Positions 10,420 through 18,112 of a stretch of DNA of 40,766 bases are shown here, one piece after another. Positions within the stretch are counted from its first letter, which is position 1; each line of letters opens with the position of its first letter. The notes below the pieces were generated by a model. The model saw only the letters and a list, made by a program, of their open reading frames with translations. It did no database searches and had not been told where the DNA came from. The translations under genes and the position numbers were made by a program. The DNA is taken from NCBI RefSeq assembly GCF_000428865.1, contig NZ_AUAT01000021.1:1-40766 (forward strand), given 5' to 3'. The stretch is from Eremococcus coleocola DSM 15696. GTDB taxonomy: Bacteria; Bacillota; Bacilli; Lactobacillales; Aerococcaceae.

Positions 10420-11031
10420 TTATACTGATTCTTTTGTACTCACAAGAATCCAGTAACCCTTGTCTTGTTTTAACTTGGTCACATTTCCAAAACTTGCTTG
10501 AAGATAGTCCATCATAGAAGGTGCTCCTTGTTTCTTTTGAATGACCACCCAAACTTGGCCACATGGATTTAAATACTTATAAGCCTGATCAACAAAAGCC
10601 TGAATCACAGCTTTACCTGCCCTAATCGGTGGATTGGTGATAACAAAATCAAACATGACATCGAGATTGATACTCGTCGCATCCGCTTGAAGCCAAGAAA
10701 TTGATTCCACCCGATTCAAGTCTTGATTAGTCTGAGCCAAATTCAAAGCCCGTTCATTTAGCTCAACTCCCACTAGGTGAGCTTGGGGATATAGCTTGGC
10801 TAGGGCGATGGTCATAGCACCATAGCCCGCACCCAAATCTAAGATTGATTCAGCCAGTTGCACTTCTTGAGCAAAAGTCTCAACTAATAAATGAGAGCCA
10901 AAGTCCATTCTCTGTTTTGAAAAAACTCCATTATCTGTTGTGAAATGTAAGTCAAGACCTACCAGCTTCACTTCAATGGTTTGTTGATTACTCTGGCTAT
11001 GGGGTGTCGCCGTATAATAATGGTCTGCCAT
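10420..11031 (-). CDS. rsmC: Class I SAM-dependent rRNA methyltransferase (RsmC/YbxB type)
   Basis: A 203-residue single-domain methyltransferase related to 16S rRNA m2G1207 methylase. The AdoMet-binding motif I is DLGAGYGAMTIAL (about residues 64-76). An acidic residue ends the second strand (GVELNERAL), and the catalytic NPP motif is NPPIRAGK near residue 133, typical of exocyclic-amine methylation of guanine. An N-terminal half-domain carries VFSKQRMDFGS, as in RsmC relatives. The ATG follows GGTAGGAG. In Bacillus the orthologue ybxB lies between rplL and rpoB; here it keeps that relative place but is separated from both by accessory genes. The exact target nucleotide is inferred from the family. 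Confidence 0.88.
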   Translation of the reverse strand: MADHYYTATPHSQSNQQTIEVKLVGLDLHFTTDNGVFSKQRMDFGSHLLVETFAQEVQLAESILDLGAGYGAMTIALAKLYPQAHLVGVELNERALNLAQTNQDLNRVESISWLQADATSINLDVMFDFVITNPPIRAGKAVIQAFVDQAYKYLNPCGQVWVVIQKKQGAPSMMDYLQASFGNVTKLKQDKGYWILVSTKESV

Positions 11032-11096
11032 AAACTCCTACCTTTCTAACAAATAAGGGACATAATCACTTTTTCTCGGCAAATAAACCAATCGAG

Positions 11097-12269
11097 CTAG
11101 GTTTTACGTACAGAGGTAATTAAAATAATCAGACCCACAATAAACACAATGGCTGATACCGCAAGCAGAACTAAATTGGATAAATCACCCGAGTAAGGTA
11201 GAAATCCAAATAACTTATCCTCTTTAGATTCAAAAACCAAAGAACTTGTCACTCGGTCTAATGAACTTGAAGATACAGGAATCAGCGATACCTGTATCAA
11301 AGAAGTTACCGATTCATCCTCACTCTCTGAATTATTTGAATCATTAGAAACTGAAGATAAGGACTCCGCTGTATAGTCGATGGGGGTTATGGTAACCGTC
11401 TTAATTCCTTGGGCCTCATCAATTGTTTCGGTGAAATCATGCGAAGGTCTTGTTTGCGCTTCAATGATGGAGCGAATTTTATCGGGAAATTCCCCATTTT
11501 CATCACGTTCAATGGTATAAGTATGAGGTAGACGAGCCCCCTTATAGGTTAAACGGTGCAGACGCTCATTGAAATCAATATCGGGGGTATTTACTTGATA
11601 GCGAATACCCAGGATAAGGTCATACACTCCATCCGAAACCATCCAGGGTTCATAGTCAAAAAATAAATCTGGATAGGTATTCATAATTTCATTTCCTAAC
11701 TGGTAAGCTTCATCAATACTAGAAAGTTCTGCTCTAGCATAAAATAAAATATATCGTTTACCTTCACTGGCATCATCTGCATAATTCAAGGTAACCATAT
11801 AGCCATCGCTAGACCCAACTGGCTTTTTTTCAATTTTAAATTGATTTTGAGCATCCGGATCCTCTTTAATGAGTTGAATAAAAGTATCAGCCTCCCCTTG
11901 ACTAGCAAATATATTCTTAACAAAGGGGAGATAAGGAATATTTAATAAGTCAGGCGTTTCAACAATCGGCGCTTCATGTGAAGTGCCTCTATGCTCCGAA
12001 TTACCAGTTTCCTCTGATTCATCAGCACTTGATGAGTCCTCGCTTGTTTCTCTTTCAGGGATGGATTCTGAGATACTTGTTTCAATCTCACCTGAAGATT
12101 CAGGCATACTCGTCGATTCTGGATTTGACTCAGGTAAGGATCCACTCGTATTATCCTGGGCAAAGACTAATTTATTTCCTTGCATATACATGATTGAAGT
12201 TTGTAGACCAAAACTAGCCATTATAAGCATAGTAAACAAAGAAATGACACGCTTATATTTCTTAAACAT
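11097..12269 (-). CDS. Cell-surface protein with LPYSG sorting-like motif, function unknown
   Basis: I choose ATG 12267-12269 because GGAAGG sits eight bases upstream; the longer frame to 12302 would start inside the promoter. The 390-residue product has a signal peptide ending near LVFA, then a Ser/Glu-rich spacer of about 65 residues. A folded middle with alternating Tyr/Phe-rich strands follows, and then a second Ser-rich stretch. The C-terminus is FLPYSGD, a 22-residue hydrophobic segment and the tail SVRKT. This is the layout of a sortase substrate, but with LPYSG instead of LPxTG. It could be a non-canonical sortase signal or simply a membrane anchor. No known domain was recognised in the core. 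No terminator separates it from ybxB downstream. Confidence 0.8.
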   Translation of the reverse strand: MFKKYKRVISLFTMLIMASFGLQTSIMYMQGNKLVFAQDNTSGSLPESNPESTSMPESSGEIETSISESIPERETSEDSSSADESEETGNSEHRGTSHEAPIVETPDLLNIPYLPFVKNIFASQGEADTFIQLIKEDPDAQNQFKIEKKPVGSSDGYMVTLNYADDASEGKRYILFYARAELSSIDEAYQLGNEIMNTYPDLFFDYEPWMVSDGVYDLILGIRYQVNTPDIDFNERLHRLTYKGARLPHTYTIERDENGEFPDKIRSIIEAQTRPSHDFTETIDEAQGIKTVTITPIDYTAESLSSVSNDSNNSESEDESVTSLIQVSLIPVSSSSLDRVTSSLVFESKEDKLFGFLPYSGDLSNLVLLAVSAIVFIVGLIILITSVRKT

Positions 12270-12433
12270 TGTCCCAACCTTCCATTTATCTGTTATAATC
12301 ACTCACCATTTTAGTATAAATACTCTTATTAAGCAATTATATCTTATCCCAACAAAAGTCAGTAGATAAAAGTCAAATTCTAGCAGTAAAGATATAATTT
12401 AAAGTTAATCTATACAATTAATTTACAAAAATC

Positions 12434-12442
12434 TGTTATACT
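12434..12442 (+). promoter_or_regulatory. Extended -10 promoter of the HAD gene
   Basis: TGTTATACT, a TGn extended -10, ends 32 bases before the HAD start codon. There is no good -35 17 bases upstream. On the opposite strand TATAAT and TATACT sequences between 12310 and 12350 probably drive the divergent surface-protein gene. Confidence 0.5.
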
Positions 12443-12474
12443 TTATCCATACAGTAAGATATTGGAGGTCTCTC

Positions 12475-13338
12475 ATGATAAAAGTATTTGCATCCGATAT
12501 GGATGGGACGCTATTAAATGAATACCATGTCCTAAGTGAACGAACTGTCAAAGCCATTAAGGCTTTACAGGCAGCGGGCATTGAGTTTATTATCGCAACC
12601 GGTAGAGCTTATCATTCTGCCTTACCCTTATTAGAAGCTAACGGGATAAAGTGTTCCTTCATTACCCTAAATGGAGCCGTCCTATGGGATCAAGAGGGTA
12701 AAATTCATAATCCAACCCCCATCGAATATCAAGAAGTCCTAAATATGGTGGACTATTTAAAAACAAACCAGATTAATTACTCTTTCATGTCGATGGATAA
12801 TATCTATATCAAAGACAAAGCAGCCCACCAAACCCGTATGCGTAAATTCTTCGAAGAAGAAGCTAAGCGTAAAAAAGTCGATCTATCCGAAATTTCACAA
12901 GCACAGCTAGTTGCCAACGAAAAATACCTTAAATCTTTAGATGAATATGATTTAAATCCTGACCATAGTCCAATGAAAATCATGATTTTCTCAGACGAAG
13001 CCCAAGTACTTCAAGACTTTCAAGCACAATTTGGGCAAATTCCAAGCTTGGATATTACTTCTTCCGCTCCAGATAACTTAGAAATCACCCATAAAAAAGC
13101 CCAAAAAGGGATTGCTATTCAGGCCTACCTGAAAGAAAAAGGAATTAATATGGACCAAGTGGCTGCCATTGGTGATTCGCTCAATGACCGGTCAATGCTC
13201 CGCATGGCCCGTTACTCATTTGCTATGGAAAACGGGGTTGAACCAGTGAAAAAAATCGCTAAATACTTAGCCGCACCCAATACCCAGGATGGGGTCGCTC
13301 AAGTTATTGAAGCGATTCTTGCTGGGGAATATCAATAG
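12475..13338 (+). CDS. Cof-type HAD-IIB family phosphatase
   Basis: A cytoplasmic magnesium-dependent phosphatase of the haloacid dehalogenase superfamily, class IIB, whose members hydrolyse sugar phosphates, FMN, PLP or similar small phosphates. The 287-residue protein shows motif I DMDGTLLN (nucleophile D8, acid/base D10), motif II in FIIATGRA and the motif III lysine in THKKAQKG. Motif IV is GDSLNDRSML near residue 233, with the variable C2B cap between. The specific substrate cannot be read from the sequence. The ATG follows GGAGGT. It is co-directional with the lipoprotein gene nine bases downstream, so the two are likely co-transcribed. Confidence 0.93.
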   Translation: MIKVFASDMDGTLLNEYHVLSERTVKAIKALQAAGIEFIIATGRAYHSALPLLEANGIKCSFITLNGAVLWDQEGKIHNPTPIEYQEVLNMVDYLKTNQINYSFMSMDNIYIKDKAAHQTRMRKFFEEEAKRKKVDLSEISQAQLVANEKYLKSLDEYDLNPDHSPMKIMIFSDEAQVLQDFQAQFGQIPSLDITSSAPDNLEITHKKAQKGIAIQAYLKEKGINMDQVAAIGDSLNDRSMLRMARYSFAMENGVEPVKKIAKYLAAPNTQDGVAQVIEAILAGEYQ

Positions 13339-13347
13339 GTGAATTAA

Positions 13348-13920
13348 ATGAAAAAAGCTTATAAAATAACTTGTCTCTGCTTTATTACTAGCAGCCTAGT
13401 TGCTTGTGCTAGCTCAGAAAATACGACTTCTAACAAAAATGAACCAGAAAAATCTTCTATCAGTATGATTGCCTTTGAATCAGGTCAGGAGTTATTAGAA
13501 GAAAGTCCATCCGAAAAGAAAGCAACTTATGAAAGCCTTGACCAAATCAGACATACAGATGGATCTTTAGCTGACCAAATGTCCTTTAGTCAGATTCAAG
13601 CAATTACTAGTGAAGAAGAGTTAGCTCAACTAATGAAAGCATCAGATCAAGAACCATTTATCCTATACTTAGGCTTTGACGAATGTCCTTATTGCAAAGT
13701 ATTTAGTCCCAAAATCAATCAACTCGCCAGTGAGTTAGATGTGACCCTCCATTACTATAATACCCATACCTTTGATGCCACTGCTTTGGCAGACAATCTA
13801 GGGATCGAAACCGTCCCCCATGCTTTTATTATTAAAGACGGTAAGCCCGTCGAATTCGTTAACCAGAACTCTGACATGCAAGAACTTGAAGACTTCTTAC
13901 GTGACTTTAAAGCTTTATAA
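13348..13920 (+). CDS. Thioredoxin-fold lipoprotein with CPYC motif
   Basis: The 190-residue protein has a lipoprotein signal with lipobox SLVAC (cysteine near residue 20), so it should be anchored outside the membrane. A low-complexity Ser/Glu/Asn tether of about 60 residues follows. The rest is a thioredoxin fold with active site DECPYCKVF near residues 112-120 and the cis-proline loop TVPHAF. The family resembles the accessory proteins annotated with bacteriocin export (PedC/BrcD type), but no bacteriocin gene is nearby. A general extracellular thiol reductase or oxidase is more likely. The start has only AGGTGA as a ribosome binding site and lies nine bases after the HAD stop, so translational coupling is probable. 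Confidence 0.85.
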   Translation: MKKAYKITCLCFITSSLVACASSENTTSNKNEPEKSSISMIAFESGQELLEESPSEKKATYESLDQIRHTDGSLADQMSFSQIQAITSEEELAQLMKASDQEPFILYLGFDECPYCKVFSPKINQLASELDVTLHYYNTHTFDATALADNLGIETVPHAFIIKDGKPVEFVNQNSDMQELEDFLRDFKAL

Positions 13921-13929
13921 AAAAACAAA

Positions 13930-13987
13930 CCCAGCTTAGGATTGGGCGCTTCAAGCGAAACCATTTAACCTAAGCTGGGCTTTTTTA
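13930..13987 (+). terminator. Intrinsic terminator of the HAD-lipoprotein operon
   Basis: CCCAGCTTAGG (13930-13940) pairs with CCTAAGCTGGG (13969-13979), with an inner GCGCTTCAAGCG hairpin, followed by TTTTTTATTTTT. Confidence 0.92.
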
Positions 13988-13999
13988 TTTTTATGGCAA

Positions 14000-14027
14000 A
14001 TAAAAAGAGACCGGATAACCGATCTCT
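14000..14027 (-). terminator. Intrinsic terminator of the LPETG surface-protein gene
   Basis: AGAGACCGG (14006-14014) pairs with CCGATCTCT (14019-14027) with one mismatch and an ATAA loop. On the minus strand it is followed by TTTTTATTT. Confidence 0.85.
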
Positions 14028-14048
14028 CTTTAAACTTAATTATTTAAA

Positions 14049-15392
14049 TTAGTTTTCTTTTTTGAATTTAGGAGCAACTAGTCCTAATCCAGCTAAGATT
14101 GATAATGCAGCAGCACCGAAGATTACTGAGTCAGAAGCTTCACCAGTTTCTGGTAATTTTTCGCCACCTTTAGCAGCTGGTTCTGCAGCTTCTTTACTTC
14201 CATCTTTCATGTCATCAGATGGTTTTGCAGGATCTTTAGGATCTGCAGGAGCTGGAGTTTCTTTTTCAGCTTCTTTACGCATTTCATCGCGTTCTTTAAC
14301 TAATTTGTCTAATTCAGCTTTAGTTTTATCATAAGCATCTTGTAAATCTTTTGAATCTTTGCCAGTGATATCTTTAACGATTTCTTGTTGTTCTTTGTTT
14401 AAGTTAAGACGGCTTGGATCAGTAGAGTTAGCTTTAGAACCAACTACTAATTCATGTAAGTTAGCTTCTAAGTATGCTTTAGTATTGTATAGGTCAGCTA
14501 AATTAGCTTTTTCTTCAGCAACTTTAATTTTTGCTGCAGTTAAGTTCTTAGTAGCTTCATCAAGTGCTTTAGTCGCTTCGTCTAATTCTGCTCTAGTAGA
14601 GAGTACATCTTCACTAGTTTTCGTAACAGCTTTTTCAGCTGCTGCTAAGCGATCGTTAGCTTCTTTAATTTTAGCATCTACACCGTATACATCAGAAACA
14701 TTGTATTCACGGTTTAAGTCAGCCATCTTAGTTGTATGAGCTGCATTTGCTGCTGAGATAGCACCATCAGCTTTTGAGTGAGCTGCTGCGATTGCGTTAT
14801 CACGTTCAATTACTTTTGAAGCATGTACATTTGTAGCTTCTGTTAAAGCAGTACCTGCTGCAGCAGCTGTTTGTGCTAATGCATCTAAGTCAGCTTGTGA
14901 GAAAGTACCTGCTGCAACAGCATCGTTATAAGCTTTATCAGCATTAGCCTTTGCTGTTGCTGCTGCTTCCATTGCGATTCTAGCTGGTTCAGCGATGGCT
15001 TGTGCTTCTGCAAGTTCAGTTGCACGAGTTTGTTCAGCTAAATCAATTGCACGTTGTGTTTCTTCAGCTAAAGCTTGAACTTTCTTAGTATATTCGCCGT
15101 AGATTGCAGTTAAATCTTTTAATGCTTGTTCAGCGTTAGCTAATTCTTTTTTAGCTGCTTCTGCTTTTTTAACAGCTGCTTCTTGAGCTGGTAATTTACC
15201 TTTAACATCAATGATTTTGTTAGAAATTTCAGGTAATAATTTAGCATATTGTTCTTGAGAAACATTAACTAATGTTTGGTATTCTACTCCATTTGCATCT
15301 TTGTAATAAGCATTTACTGCTGGAGTAGCAACTGCTGCTAATGACATTGCTGTAGCTGATAAAGCTACTAATTTAACTAATGTTTTTTTCAT
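14049..15392 (-). CDS. LPXTG-anchored coiled-coil surface protein
   Basis: A 447-residue sortase substrate. The signal peptide (MKKTLVKLVAL..., cleavage after AVNA near residue 28) leads to a short globular start (YYKDANGVEYQ). About 330 residues dominated by Ala, Glu, Lys and Leu heptads follow, predicted as long coiled coils. A Pro/Lys/Asp-rich wall-spanning segment comes next. The end is LPETG, a hydrophobic stretch and the charged tail KFKKEN, the canonical sortase A signal. The ligand is not predictable; similar helical rods serve as adhesins or spacers. The ATG is preceded by AAAGAGGT, and the codon choice is narrow, suggesting high expression. Its promoter lies in an array of TTCTTAA boxes next to a two-component system, which is the likely regulator. 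Confidence 0.92.
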   Translation of the reverse strand: MKKTLVKLVALSATAMSLAAVATPAVNAYYKDANGVEYQTLVNVSQEQYAKLLPEISNKIIDVKGKLPAQEAAVKKAEAAKKELANAEQALKDLTAIYGEYTKKVQALAEETQRAIDLAEQTRATELAEAQAIAEPARIAMEAAATAKANADKAYNDAVAAGTFSQADLDALAQTAAAAGTALTEATNVHASKVIERDNAIAAAHSKADGAISAANAAHTTKMADLNREYNVSDVYGVDAKIKEANDRLAAAEKAVTKTSEDVLSTRAELDEATKALDEATKNLTAAKIKVAEEKANLADLYNTKAYLEANLHELVVGSKANSTDPSRLNLNKEQQEIVKDITGKDSKDLQDAYDKTKAELDKLVKERDEMRKEAEKETPAPADPKDPAKPSDDMKDGSKEAAEPAAKGGEKLPETGEASDSVIFGAAALSILAGLGLVAPKFKKEN

Positions 15393-15465
15393 AAGTCTTT
15401 ACCTCTTTCTTTTCCTAAATAATAATTTGTCTACTTCAAAACCTAAGAAACTTAACTTCATAAGA

Positions 15466-15494
15466 ATATTAACAAATTCTTAAAAGATTAGCAA
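15466..15494 (-). promoter_or_regulatory. Promoter of the LPETG surface-protein gene
   Basis: On the minus strand TTGCTA (15489-15494), a 17-base spacer and TAATAT (15466-15471) preceded by TGT give an extended -10 promoter. This implies a 5' untranslated region of about 65 bases. One TTCTTAA box (15477-15483) lies inside the spacer. Confidence 0.6.
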
Positions 15495-15597
15495 GGCTTT
15501 TTCTTAATTTTTTTAAAATTAATTTAAGTGTCTTAATAAATTCTTAATATCTATAAAATTATTTAATAAAGCAAAGTATTTCTTAAGGCTTTCTTAA
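15477..15597 (-). promoter_or_regulatory. Array of six TTAAGAA boxes, candidate response-regulator operators
   Basis: On the plus strand TTCTTAA occurs at 15477, 15501, 15541, 15580 and 15591, and GTCTTAA at 15530, all in the same orientation. Two pairs (15530/15541 and 15580/15591) have an 11-base period, the spacing used by OmpR/PhoB-family dimers. The array covers and lies upstream of the surface-protein promoter and adjoins the genes of an OmpR-family two-component system. Binding by that regulator is inferred. Confidence 0.6.
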
Positions 15598-15600
15598 TAA

Positions 15601-15640
15601 CAAACAGGTAACAGAATGTATATATTCTGTTACCTGTTTG
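15601..15640 (-). terminator. Perfect 17-bp hairpin downstream of the histidine kinase gene
   Basis: 15601-15617 is the exact reverse complement of 15624-15640, with a six-base loop. It begins eight bases after the kinase stop codon. The following minus-strand sequence TTATTAAG is only weakly U-rich, so termination is likely but a protein-binding palindrome is possible. Confidence 0.75.
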
Positions 15641-15647
15641 TAATATC

Positions 15648-16844
15648 TTATATTGTCTGGGGGATAACAATCCGAAAGACCATCTGGTCTTGATCAATCA
15701 AGGCATAGGTCTGGCCACCATGGGCATGGACAAAGTTACGGACGATTGATAAGCCTAAGCCTGATCCTGGAATATCATTGGTTCTAGATTGGTCTGCCCG
15801 GTAGGCCCGTTCAAAGATCATTTCTAATTCGTCTTCGGCAATGAGGGTCCCATTATTACGAACTTCAAAAACCAGCCATTTAGACCCCGAGTATTTCGCC
15901 TTTAGTAAGGGAATATTATTAGGACGGCCTGCTAAAGTCTTATAATTACTATTGGAAATTTCACGAGCTATCAGGTGAATGACTGTGGCTCCATGCCCAT
16001 ATTTGAAGGCATTGGTAATTAAATTAGCAAAGATACGAGCAAACTTATCCGGATCGAAATACGCTTGGATATCATGTGGCTCAACTTCTACCGTTAAATC
16101 GATTCCTTTTGCTTCCGCTTCCCAGCGAAAATCAGCCACTACTTGCTCCATAAAAGCTTCTAGCGGAATATCCACCTGATTAAGACTAATTAAGGTTTGT
16201 TGCGACCGGCTATATTCAAAGAAGTCATTGACTAATTCTTGCATCCGACCTGTTTTACGTAGGACGATGTCCAAATATTTATCATATTCTTGAGGACTCA
16301 GGCTATCTTTATTCTTTAAGAGATCTAGATATCCCACAATTGAAGTTAAGGGCGTTCTTAGATCGTGACCCACATTGGTAATTAGTTCATCTTTTGATTT
16401 TTCTAATTCTTTTTTTTCTCGGAAGGAATCTTCAATACTATCCAACAGGTTATTAATATTCTGTGCAACGACATGATACTTATCTTTCTCAGATACTGGA
16501 ATTCGTTCTGAATAATGACCCTGGGCAAAATAGTCAATCTTAGCCAAAATCGAATCTAAGTGTCGTTTATTTAGAAAACGTTTGGTACTCCAGTAAGTAT
16601 ATAAGACCAGAACGACAATGTAACTGACATTAAATCCCCAAATGGTCGATTTATACAGATTCGGAGTATCAATAATCCAACGCCGAATCCGGGTCTGTAA
16701 CTCAATATTCGTCGGGGTGGATAGAAAGCTTTTATAAGCGGTTATTAATAGTAAGAAAATAATTGATACGCCACCCGCAACAAAAATAATATGGGAAATG
16801 ATTTCAAAATTACTATTCCGTTTTTTAATGATTCGCTTAAACAT
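15648..16844 (-). CDS. Sensor histidine kinase (two-component system)
   Basis: A membrane kinase of 398 residues. Two transmembrane segments (about 15-37 and 68-88) bracket a short extracellular loop of about 30 residues. A HAMP-like linker and a coiled region follow, then the phosphoacceptor H160 in the H-box NVGHDLRTPLTS, and an ATP-binding domain with N-box NLITNAFKYG and G-box GSGLGLSIV. There is no PAS domain, so it is not WalK; the architecture resembles VanS-type kinases. The small loop favours sensing within or at the membrane. It follows the regulator gene after a single base, so the two are translated together. The signal is unknown. Its place beside the operator array suggests control of the LPETG protein. 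Confidence 0.93.
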   Translation of the reverse strand: MFKRIIKKRNSNFEIISHIIFVAGGVSIIFLLLITAYKSFLSTPTNIELQTRIRRWIIDTPNLYKSTIWGFNVSYIVVLVLYTYWSTKRFLNKRHLDSILAKIDYFAQGHYSERIPVSEKDKYHVVAQNINNLLDSIEDSFREKKELEKSKDELITNVGHDLRTPLTSIVGYLDLLKNKDSLSPQEYDKYLDIVLRKTGRMQELVNDFFEYSRSQQTLISLNQVDIPLEAFMEQVVADFRWEAEAKGIDLTVEVEPHDIQAYFDPDKFARIFANLITNAFKYGHGATVIHLIAREISNSNYKTLAGRPNNIPLLKAKYSGSKWLVFEVRNNGTLIAEDELEMIFERAYRADQSRTNDIPGSGLGLSIVRNFVHAHGGQTYALIDQDQMVFRIVIPQTI

Positions 16845-16845
16845 A

Positions 16846-17544
16846 CTAGCCTACAATCTTATAGCCTAGGCCCCAGACCGTTTTAACGATTTTTTCACCA
16901 TTGGTGGCTGCTTCTAGCTTATCCCGTAAGTGGGAGACATGGACCATGACGGTTTGAGAAGATGCTTTATTACCTTCGGGCCAAATTTCTTGCAAAATAT
17001 CATCCGCTGAGAAAACTTGATTTAAATGGGTAGCCAGTAAATAAAGAATATCAAATTCAGACCCTGTCAATTGTACATCTTGACCGGATAAGGTGGTTAC
17101 AGTATGGGAATCTTTGTCAATAGTTATGGAGCCTACTTCCACCTTGCTAGTGTCTTTAGCTTGAGGGGCTTGATTTAGAAGCTGTTGCCGGCGGAATAAA
17201 GATTTAATGCGGGCAATCACTTCTAAGGGGTTAAAGGGCTTGGCCACATAATCATCGGCTCCAGCAAAAAGACCGGTAATTTTATCCGTATCGGTTGCCT
17301 TTGCTGTTAGGAAGATGACTGGGAAGTTCAAGCCTTGTTTCCGGATTTCTTCAAGAACCTCTAAACCATTTTTCTTCGGCATCATGATATCTAAGAGAAC
17401 TAGGTCAATATCATCATTCTCAGCAATTAAATCAAGAGCTTCCACCCCATCAAAGGCTTGAAGCACATCATAACTTTCATTTTTTAGATATATGGTAAGT
17501 AATTCAACAATTTCTTTTTCATCGTCAACTACTAGGACACGCAT
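16846..17544 (-). CDS. OmpR-family response regulator
   Basis: A DNA-binding transcription factor of 232 residues, partner of the kinase downstream. The receiver domain (1-120) has the acidic pair D7/D8, phosphorylation site D52 in LLDIMMP, T80 and K102 in the AKPFNP loop. The C-terminal winged helix (about 135-230) ends in the usual GLGYKI. I start at ATG 17542-17544, which has AAAGGA eight bases upstream; an in-frame ATG three codons earlier overlaps that site. The winged-helix family binds pairs of direct repeats with 10-12 base periods, which fits the TTCTTAA pairs at 15530-15597. The gene has its own promoter with TATAAT at 17577-17582. Confidence 0.94.
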   Translation of the reverse strand: MRVLVVDDEKEIVELLTIYLKNESYDVLQAFDGVEALDLIAENDDIDLVLLDIMMPKKNGLEVLEEIRKQGLNFPVIFLTAKATDTDKITGLFAGADDYVAKPFNPLEVIARIKSLFRRQQLLNQAPQAKDTSKVEVGSITIDKDSHTVTTLSGQDVQLTGSEFDILYLLATHLNQVFSADDILQEIWPEGNKASSQTVMVHVSHLRDKLEAATNGEKIVKTVWGLGYKIVG

Positions 17545-17576
17545 AACAATCATCCTTTCATTTCAATTTCTACTCC

Positions 17577-17582
17577 ATTATA
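17577..17582 (-). promoter_or_regulatory. -10 element of the two-component operon
   Basis: On the minus strand TATAAT lies about 32 bases upstream of the regulator start. No good -35 is seen, but TTTAAGACT occurs near -35, a partial match to the TTAAGAA boxes, so activator dependence or autoregulation is possible. Confidence 0.5.
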
Positions 17583-17649
17583 CCTTATTTTTAATCAATT
17601 AGTCTTAAACTAATCCTTATTTAATATAACTGTAAGTTATTTTCAAGCA

Positions 17650-17681
17650 AATAAAAAACCAACCCCACTAGGAGGTTGGTT
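17650..17681 (-). terminator. Intrinsic terminator downstream of rplL
   Basis: AACCAACC (17657-17664) pairs with GGTTGGTT (17674-17681). The minus strand continues with TTTTTTAT. Confidence 0.9.
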
Positions 17682-17706
17682 CATTATTTTAATTTTCGGG
17701 TGAAAA

Positions 17707-18081
17707 TTATTTAGCTTTAGCTTCGCCGCCAGCTTCAGTAATAGCTGCAACTAATGCGTCAGCGTCTTCTTTAGAAAGACCTTCTTTAACAACAGCAGGA
17801 GCGCCATCTACTAAGTCTTTAGCTTCTTTTAAGCCTAAGCCAGTAGCTTCACGAACAGCTTTGATAACTTTGATCTTAGCAGAACCAGCAGAAACTAATT
17901 CTACGTCAAATTCAGTTTTTTCTTCTTCAGCAGCGCCACCAGCAGCTGGACCAGCAGCTACAGCAACAGGAGCAGCAGCAGAAACGCCGAATTCTTCTTC
18001 GATTGCTTTTACTAAGTCGTTTAATTCTACAACAGTTGCTGCTTTGATATCTTCGATAATTTGTTCAATGTTTAATGCCAT
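17707..18081 (-). CDS. rplL: Large ribosomal subunit protein bL12 (L7/L12)
   Basis: The 124-residue stalk protein that recruits elongation and initiation GTPases to the ribosome and is present as dimers bound to L10. The N-terminal dimerisation domain (about 1-35), an Ala/Gly/Pro-rich hinge (residues 35-55) and the globular C-terminal domain with [20 protein letters not shown] are all intact. GGAGG precedes the ATG. It follows rplJ after 31 bases in the standard order and is the last gene of its operon, ending at the terminator at 17650-17681; rpoB does not follow directly. Confidence 0.99.
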   Translation of the reverse strand: MALNIEQIIEDIKAATVVELNDLVKAIEEEFGVSAAAPVAVAAGPAAGGAAEEEKTEFDVELVSAGSAKIKVIKAVREATGLGLKEAKDLVDGAPAVVKEGLSKEDADALVAAITEAGGEAKAK

Positions 18082-18112
18082 TTTAAAATTCCTCCATTTT
18101 ATATGTTTTTAA

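Noticed and set aside
11978-12369. Plus-strand open frames opposite the LPYSG surface-protein gene
   Set aside because: They mirror a Ser/Glu-rich region on the other strand and have no ribosome binding site or family resemblance.
14062-14739. Plus-strand open frames opposite the coiled-coil surface gene
   Set aside because: Ser/Ala-rich shadows created by the biased codon use of the real gene.
15648-17544. Identification of the two-component system as WalRK
   Set aside because: The kinase has no PAS domain and is under 400 residues; no walHIJ genes follow.
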